From: Azolla caroliniana
Taxonomy: Eukaryota; Polypodiophyta
Length of the DNA: 64,000 nucleotides
Direction: 5' to 3'
Assembly (NCBI GenBank): GCA_043228905.1
Contig: JBHGNT010000004.1
Coordinates: 22,196,001-22,260,000 of the forward strand
Of the stretch, positions 53,101-64,000 are shown one piece after another. Position numbers and translations under genes: made by a program. Under the pieces are notes generated by a model that saw only the letters and a list, made by a program, of their open reading frames with translations, ran no database searches and was not told the origin of the DNA. Position 1 is the first letter of the stretch. Each line of letters begins with the position of its first letter.

Positions 53101-56100
53101 TCATCACTATTGGGCCATCTCCCCGCCATCGAGGCGAAACTCTGAGCACTATCATGTTTGGGCAAAGAGTAAGTTTATGAATTTTTCTTGAAGGATACAG
53201 GTCTTAATCATGCAATCACTCGCAAAATGTACTGTTCTTATGAGATATACTCATCTTCTTCTCATCACTCTCATATCTTGTAAAGGCAATGAAGGTTGAG
53301 AATATGGTGAAGCTGAAGGAGGAATATGATTACAAGAGCCTTAGCCGGAGGCTTGAGAAGGAGATCGACAGATTGGTTATAGAAAATGAAAGACAAACAA
53401 AGGCAATGCTAGGTGCAGAGGGCTTGGAAAAAGCATATGAAGAGGTAAATTATTTCTCCGTTGTCTTTCTTATGCAGAAGGTAATACAAACAAGTGTAGC
53501 AACATCTGCCAGCCATTACTGTTTATGTCCAAATGTTTGGTGTGGATTGTTTGTTTAATTGGAACTCTTTTCAGTTCTAGTATTTTAAATAATGCTAGAA
53601 CCATAATTAAAAGAATAGAAATGGTCCAAACTTTGATAAAGTCATCTTGTTGCTTCTGTATAGTCTTGGAATATCCAGAGGTAACATTTCACCAGCTTGC
53701 ATTTTAAGTGCTTGGATGAACTGTGTCTCTATGATGCCAGTATGCAGTGAGCTACGGTATCATACATAACAAATGTAGGGTTCCCTTGGAAGATTCCATT
53801 AGCATGGACATAAATAATTCTTGGGGAATGAAGATGCATCTGTCATCATATCCATTTTTCTGAGCTCTGATAATAACTGGAGATTATAAATATTTATGCC
53901 ATCTACAAGAATACAGCAACTCAGAGAAAACTGTAAATCCATAAATGTTCCCAATGCATGTGACTAGTCAAGGATTCTTACAGAGATGCTGGCATGTGCA
54001 ATATAATCCTAACAAAGTTTTTGAAAAAGGAGGCCAACAATTGCATGAAGGTTTTGAAAAGCCAGATTTATTGAAGAATAAGCTTTGACTTTAAGATGAG
54101 TTCATAAAATCCTTAATGCTAGAATACAGCTTATTATGAAGTTGAGACTTAGATTCTAGGATATCTGGGGGGGATAAATACTTTAAGTAAAAAATCTCTG
54201 TAGAAAATAACGTGTGCACATTGTAAATCGTCAGAACAATGTGCCGAACCTTCTAGGCAGTGCTTTGAGTATATCACAGCCACTTAGCAAATCGTCATAA
54301 TTTTCACAAATCACATTATATGCTGAACATATGAGAAGTGAGAGTCGTGCACCACTAACTCTTCATTAAGCTATAAAGCTACCTCAACACCCAATTTGTG
54401 CACCTGAGTTAAAATAAGTGTAAGGGTTCTGTGTGAACTGAGGCTTATCGGGTTGGTGAGATGTGGCTGGAATGTCCTGGCATTCTTGCCTTGTACGGGT
54501 TGGGTTGCTATTTCCAATGGTATAGCATAATGTGATGGTGCTTTAAAGAAGCTTGCCAAACAGAGCACTTGTAGAACAAACATTTATTGAACTATCCCCA
54601 AATTGCATTTGATTGATCTCATACTGCAGCTTGAAAATGAACGATACATCTCTTGATTGGCATTCTCAATCTCTGTGGTGACCGTTACTCTGTGTAATGT
54701 GTAACGTCTTATTCCAAAGGCATCTACATAAAGGAATCTGGCAACCATTCCATACAAGGATAATTGACTCTCTAGGTGATATTGGAAATTGTCTTCTCTT
54801 TAGTGATGTCATTCTAATTTCTTTGCTGCCACCTTGTGCATGTAGTGTAGATTTGTAACTTTCTTTGTTTTAATTATTATAAAAATGTTTATAAGAACTT
54901 CTCTGGAGGATAATTTGGGTATTTAACAATGAAGACATATATTTTTATGCTAAAAGTTATGAATGAGCTGCCTATGCAGAGTTTTGTGCAAGTCCCCACG
55001 TTTATATTATGTTTTACATTGCTTTGATGCAATCTTGGAGGTACTAGTGATCTTCAGGTAGTTTGTACCAATACTTTCTGTTAGTTCTATGGTAGGAACG
55101 GTATGTGATGACATGGTGGTCTGCCTGCACATTGTGCTTGAAATACCTATAGTTGAAATGTACCTTAATATCCTGTCCTTCAGTAATTTAGTTAGGATTT
55201 GCTGAAGTATGGGTGGTTATTGTTCTTTATGTGAAAAGCATCTCATTTTAAGCATTCTACAGCATAATCTTTCTTCTTTCTAAATGTCTTACAAATCCAA
55301 TAATGTAATCTTTATAGATGGCAACTGGTCTAAAACTGAAGCATGAAAAAGAACTCATTGAATTAACAGAGAATTTGCATTTAGCACAAGATCAAAGAAT
55401 GAAGCTAGAAAGTGACCTCAAAGCATGTCAGGAAGAGCTTCAGCTACAGAAAGAGGTATGTGATCTGAATAAAATTACTTGTAGAGGTTTCTGTTTAAAT
55501 GAACCAGATTAACATAGAGCTTTATCATCAACAAACATTTTTTACTCATAACAAGTTATCATGTAACAAACTCTTTTTACCAATAACAAACTGTTTTTTT
55601 GTAGAACTTAATGTAACAAGCTAGATAATCTTTACATCTCTTTTTGATGTAAAAGGTTTGGTCACTAGAAATGTAACAAGTTCTTGGAGTTATCTAAACA
55701 TTGCTCTATGAAGGTATTTGTGATATGTCAAAAATTGGATGTTATCTATATAACTTATTGGTTAATTTTTCCAGAAATTAAATGAAGAGTTAACCAGGAG
55801 CCTAAATTTGGAACAAGAAAATAATTGTTTGAATGAGAAGTTGCACAAATTGCAGACTGAAATGGATGAGGTTGGGTTCTCAAAGTTTCATGGACTTCCG
55901 TATATGAGAGCCATTGGAATTTCAGACATCATTTCTAATTAATTATGTTTAATGTTTCATGTAGATGCAAAGAATAATAAAGCTAGTAAGAACAGGAAAT
56001 TATATGAAACAAGATAGAACCCAGAGTGTACAAAAACTTAATCAAAATAGAGATGGAGTCCGAGGACAAAAGTCCACAATTGTGAAATTGTTTGAGCAAG

Positions 56101-58054
56101 GTAAGAACATATATTGGTAATATAGTAACAGTGGATAACTCAGAAGATCTTCAGCTTACATTAAATCTGTGTTTCAGTGGGCCTGGAAAATGTTTTGAGG
56201 CTTTTAGAGTCTCCAGATGATGATGTTCAAATTCAAGCTTTGAAAGTGGTTGCAAATCTAGCAGCAGATGGTATGTGGGTGCTTAGAAAACGTAGAAATT
56301 TGCGTAAAGAGGCTCAGGGCATTTCTAGAGGACTTAACCTGATTTTTCTTTCTCTTAAATATAGAAGCAAGCCAGGAAAAGATTGTTGAAGCTGGAGGAC
56401 TATGCACATTGCTGCAAATTCTGCAACGCACAAAAGATGAAACCACCCGTCGAGTTACTGCTGGTGCAATTGCGAATCTGGCCATGAATGGTAATTGTGA
56501 TGGAATGATTGTTCGCATAATGCTGTGTGAAAAATTGACAACTTCTCTAAACAATTAGATATTGCATGTGTTTACTGCTAGATTTTGTGTAGTAGTATGT
56601 TTATAACAGAGCCAAAATGCATTTGAATGGGCTATCAATGTGTGGCTTCAGGAAGGCCGATTCATTTACAGTCAATCCTCGTTTCTCAGAAGAAAAAGCA
56701 AATATGGCAGTTCATTATTTTTCCCTTTGTGCAGAGAGGAATCAGATTATAATTGCTGAGAATGGAGCAGTGAAACTACTAGCTAATACAGCTAAGGATG
56801 CAGTAGACCCACAAACACTGTGTATGGTGGCTGGAGCACTAGCAAATCTTTGTGGGAATGGTAAAATTGTGTCTTGAAAATAGTAAGCTTTCAATGTTTG
56901 GAATTCCTATTGCGAACTGACGCTCTTTGATATTATCATGCAGCTGAATTGCAATCGAAATTGAGACATGAAGGTACTATTAAAACACTCTTGGGGATGG
57001 CAAGGTTAGGACACTCAGATGTACAAGCTCAGGTTGCTCGTGGAATTGCAAATTTTGCTAAATGTGAATCGCAGCAAGCTGTACAAGGTGAGACTCATTT
57101 TATTTTTTCTAGAAACTAGCTCTCAAGGTTTGTTGAAATATGGCAGTTCATCCATTACTAAGTTTTCCATGAAAGGGGATGAATCATGTTCATTTGAATA
57201 CAAAGGTAGCAACTTAGTTGCAAAGTGAGGAACTTATAAATAGATATTTTTGGAAAAAGTAATAAGGCTGGGGCTTCATTTCTGTGGTTTATTTATTCTG
57301 GAGTTTTCCATGAAAGAGAATTGAATTATGTTTATTTGAATAGGAACGTAGCAACTCATTTATCAAATGAGGAGCTTATAAATGTTTCGAGAAAAGTAAC
57401 AAAGCTCGGGCTTCTGATTTCACCCACAATTGTGAACTAGTCGTGAAGAGAAAAATTAATTAATTTGATGTCTCTGTTTTATATATCAAGCAATCTGTTA
57501 AATATGTCATTCATAATGAATGGACAAAGAAGTTTTGATTGGATTCTAATAAAAACACTGGAGGAATATAAAATAAAAACCACTTTTATGCTTCAGAGGG
57601 CAAGCTAAGGTCATCGCTTATTGAAGATGGAGTCCTGCCATGGGTTGTTTACAATGCAAGCAATGAGCTGGCTGCTATCAGAAGACACATTGAATTTACA
57701 CTTTGTCACTTGGCCCAAAATGGTAAATTGTGTTTTTAAACATCAATTCTACTTATTCTAATTTATAATATCATGTCCATGTCTGTAAGTTTATTATCTA
57801 ATTGAAGGAAAAGGATATCATTTTCTTCTAAATTCTGTCTTTGAGATTCATTATGATCATCATTTCTGTTTATTGATTTGGTCATTTTTATAGAATCTAA
57901 CACAGAAGACCTCATTAAGGCTGGGGCCTTCAAAGAGCTAGTCCGCATATCGACAGAGAGTGATCGTGAGGACATTCGTGATTGTACATATCGAGCTATT
58001 TGTGCCAGTCCAACACTACAAGCAGAGCTTACGAAATTGAGAACCCCATCTTAA
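47135..58054 (+). CDS. ARK: Armadillo-repeat-containing kinesin (KIN-U/ARK family)
   Basis: This plus-end-type microtubule motor, specific to plants and some protists, affects microtubule dynamics in polar growth. Exons: 47135-47249, 49222-49322, 49619-49741, 50921-51106, 51212-51433, 51724-51883, 51960-52109, 53080-53168, 53286-53444, 55318-55455, 55775-55870, 55965-56100, 56178-56270, 56365-56490, 56735-56860, 56944-57087, 57597-57722, 57894-58054 (816 aa, frame kept throughout). An N-terminal motor domain holds P-loop GQTGTGKT (127-134), switch I NAESSRSH (238-245) and switch II DLAGSE (292-297). A coiled coil follows (about 383-515), then ARM repeats from about 558 with recurrent [30 protein letters not shown] blocks. 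Angiosperm ARKs are usually about 890-920 aa; the shortfall lies in the coiled coil, so an exon may be missed between 53445 and 55317. Donors at 51884 (GTCTGT) and 55871 (GTTGGG) are weak. ARK1, 2 or 3 is not resolved. Confidence 0.94.
49982..50085. repeat. Direct repeat in kinesin intron 3
   Basis: A unit of about 29 bp (TTATGGGAAAAGAGAGAAGA, then TACGTTATG) occurs at about 49982 and again at about 50057. It is intronic. Confidence 0.85.
57160..57412. repeat. Tandem duplication of about 140 bp in a kinesin intron
   Basis: Two diverged copies (about 57163-57283 and 57301-57412) share TTTTCCATGAAAG, TCATTTGAATA, GTAGCAACT, GAGGA[AG]CTTATAAAT and AAAAGTAA.AA.GCT.GGGCTTC. They fill most of the intron between exons 57087 and 57597. 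Confidence 0.85.
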
Positions 58055-59926
58055 ACATATTTTTTTGTTCATAGGACATAAACGTAGATCTTATCATGTC
58101 AAAACTGTAGATAATGATCCAATGATCTTGTAATATTCAAAACTATATTCAAATTATATAAGCCCCCATTTTTATTCTGGATGTATGATCCCACATGCAA
58201 AGCTTTCAGTCATCTACAAGGTAGAAAGAAGAAAGAAAGAAAGAAATATTACTACATTGAGCTAGTATAACGGAGAACCTAAAAAAGCAAAATTCGTATG
58301 TACATTACTTTCAGTTATGAGATACATTTTTGCTCAAAAGAACGTTTTCCAATTTTTGTGTAAATGTTGGGGAAGTTTGTTTTAGGCCTTTGATTGAGTT
58401 TTGTACCATTCTTTACCTTGCAACAATTATATGGTTAACTACACCAGTCCACCATGTAATAAGCACACATTTACCTATTTATTTGGAACGGCATGATTAA
58501 AGACTTGCCCTTATATTGGGTCACACTATCTCAATATAATTGGGGATTTAGTCATCTTCTTTTGAAGGGAAGTTTGACGCCATAGATGGGAGACTTGTGA
58601 GTAAAGATAAATGAGACAAATTTTACTATTCATCTGGTGATTACTAGCTATTCCGGCTTCATGCAGGTAATGGAGAGAACTTGACACATTTAATATTCAT
58701 GCTCTGCCTTGACGGATTTGGGATCATTGCTGAAATTGATGGGGGCTACACACATTCACAACCCATCTCTAGATAAAACCATGAACCTCAAGCCTCAGTT
58801 CACAAAAGTCCAATAAAGCATAAATCAAGAAGCAAAATTGCACAAGGTTGTGATTAAACTGTGTCTAGGTGCAATTAATGTTCCAGTAATGCTTGACATA
58901 CACTTTTATGTCTACCAACATTCACTGTTAGGTTGAACTAGAGGCTCAAACTCATCAAATAGATACACCCTTTATATGTCACATGGTTTCATACTCCCAT
59001 GCACCTCATACTGCTGACACTAAACAGTGGAATAAAATAGAAAAACACTGCATCTGAAACAATGGTTTCTATAATTGTTCGCACAATATTTCACATTGGC
59101 TGAAAAAGCAAAAACTCATGAAGTTTATTTAATAATATGAAGTGGATACTATCTTTCATGCAAACTTTTGCAAAATACCTTGACATTTGTTGTAACTCTT
59201 CATTGTCAACCACTATTTGTAGCAATGCCAAAAGGTCATGATAAATTATACCCTGATACTAAGCAGTTCTATAGCATAGCATCTTTGAGATCTCACTTTT
59301 GTGCTTCCAATTTATCAGACTACGCTTCATACTAGACTTCATTTCAAGCATGTGATGTCTCACAATTTTAGATTTGGTCCATAAAGGAAAACTCACAGAT
59401 GAACTTGATCAACAATGAACCCCAAAATAAAAGAGTATTGAAAAGCTTTGCAAAAAAAACACAATAGAGACATTGAGAGTTATACCACATGACTGCTCCA
59501 ATAAATTGTTTATGAAGCAGATAATTTACAGTGGAAGCAGAAGTAAAAAATCCTAGTTCAAAATCAGTGTGCTCGTGCTTCTTTACAACAAGAGCAACAT
59601 CATCTAATAAAAATAAATAATAAACGAAAGAACAAAGCAACGAGGTGCTCATAATTGCATTCTAGAACACAAACTTGAAGTTACATAAATCAATTGTTAA
59701 TATTTATTAGGTAAAAATACTTCAATGGTGCAGGACCGCAACCAAAGCATTGGTATTGCTCATAACCCACTTCCATGCTATAACATCATAGTTCAGATTT
59801 TGGTGGAAGGCTTTCCAAGCAGATCGTCTTTTGATCATGTCCTGGAAAATATTGAAATAAACACGGGTTTTTTGAGCTCCACCCACAAACACTCCCTATG
59901 TGAACACGCTCCTGTTCCACCAATTG
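58055..59926. other. Intergenic sequence between convergent kinesin and ROP genes
   Basis: These two genes converge tail to tail, so this holds both 3' ends. No coding region was recognised. An AAAG-rich short repeat is at 58226-58247. AATAAA in minus orientation (TTTATT at 59703-59708), about 220 nt past the ROP stop, could be its polyadenylation signal. Confidence 0.5.
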
Positions 59927-63690
<3,764 letters not shown>

Positions 63691-63696
63691 GAGGAA

Positions 63697-63755
63697 GCCT
63701 ATAAGTAGTGTAAATGACTTACCACTCGGGTAAGCTAATTACAATAAAAGAAAGA
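63697..63755 (+). mobile_element. SINE 3'-end fragment
   Basis: GTGTAAATGACTTACCACTC and GGTAAGCTAATTACAATAA match, with substitutions, the 3' part of the SINE at 24471-24608. The fragment ends in AAAGAGATAGAGAG, and a (GA)n/G-run precedes it at 63663-63688, as in the other copy. Confidence 0.55.
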
Positions 63756-63836
63756 GATAGAGAGAATATAGACCAGACTTTGCTTAGACCCCATCCCATA
63801 TCCTTCCATCTATGCCTTCCTTAGTAAGTCCTTGTC

Positions 63837-63838
<2 letters not shown>

Positions 63839-63877
<39 letters not shown>
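63839..63877. repeat. (CT)n microsatellite
   Basis: About 39 bp of CT repeats directly precede the duplicated segment at the window end. Confidence 0.9.
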
Positions 63878-63879
<2 letters not shown>

Positions 63880-63881
63880 GC

Positions 63882-64000
63882 CATGCACTATACTTTTGAT
63901 TCAAGTGTCGGCTTTAACCATCAATCTCCGATAGAGCTCTCTCCGCCCCTTTGGTCCCCATGCACTATACTTTTGATTCGAGTGTCGGCTTTAACAATCA
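63882..64000. repeat. 42-bp direct repeat at the window edge
   Basis: CATGCACTATACTTTTGATT, then AGTGTCGGCTTTAAC and ATCA, occurs at about 63882-63924 and 63959-64000 with two or three differences. The second copy is cut by the window end, so the array may be longer. Confidence 0.85.

Overview
This window is nuclear DNA from a flowering plant. All six genes have plant counterparts, with many GT-AG introns, A/T-rich introns, pyrimidine-rich (CT)n leaders and abundant retroelement debris. The predicted proteins match broad angiosperm families (ROP GTPase, ARM-repeat kinesin, sucrose-phosphate phosphatase, ISWI, centrin-like EF-hand protein, plastid-type TPR protein). The species cannot be named from sequence alone.

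Layout: 1-4331 is intergenic with an RTE-type LINE relic. 4332-11278 (minus) is an ISWI chromatin remodeller with 23 coding exons and a 5'UTR exon further upstream. 11960-17386 is a repeat zone (dispersed repeat, LINE, RTE fragment, hAT-type MITE). 17387-21940 (minus) is a centrin-like four-EF-hand gene. 21960-25594 is a nested cluster of LINE tails, a tRNA-type SINE and a Mutator-like MITE. 25595-30921 (plus) is a TPR protein with a plastid-type N-terminus. 33051-36677 (plus) is sucrose-phosphate phosphatase. 36678-47134 is a long intergenic stretch holding a complete but internally deleted copia LTR element (38929-40491). 47135-58054 (plus) is an armadillo-repeat kinesin. 59927-63171 (minus) is a type-I ROP/RAC GTPase.

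The genes do not form a pathway cluster. They are ordinary housekeeping and signalling genes: chromatin spacing, calcium sensing, plastid TPR scaffold, the last step of sucrose synthesis, microtubule motor, cell-polarity GTPase. ROPs and ARM kinesins both act in polar cell growth in other plants, but their adjacency here is probably chance.

The most unusual signals are structural. The exon 1/intron 1 junction of the ROP gene is triplicated in tandem. About six degenerate tandem units in the ISWI leader are built around a 5'UTR splice donor. Two MITEs have precise target-site duplications and sit inside older LINE copies. A copia element joins the start of gag to the end of RNase H between two LTRs. 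Several LINE, SINE and other dispersed repeats end exactly on (GA)n/(CT)n or tetranucleotide tracts. No previously undescribed protein system was recognised. Exon coordinates were derived by hand from splice signals, frame and family conservation; they are good hypotheses, not transcript-supported models.
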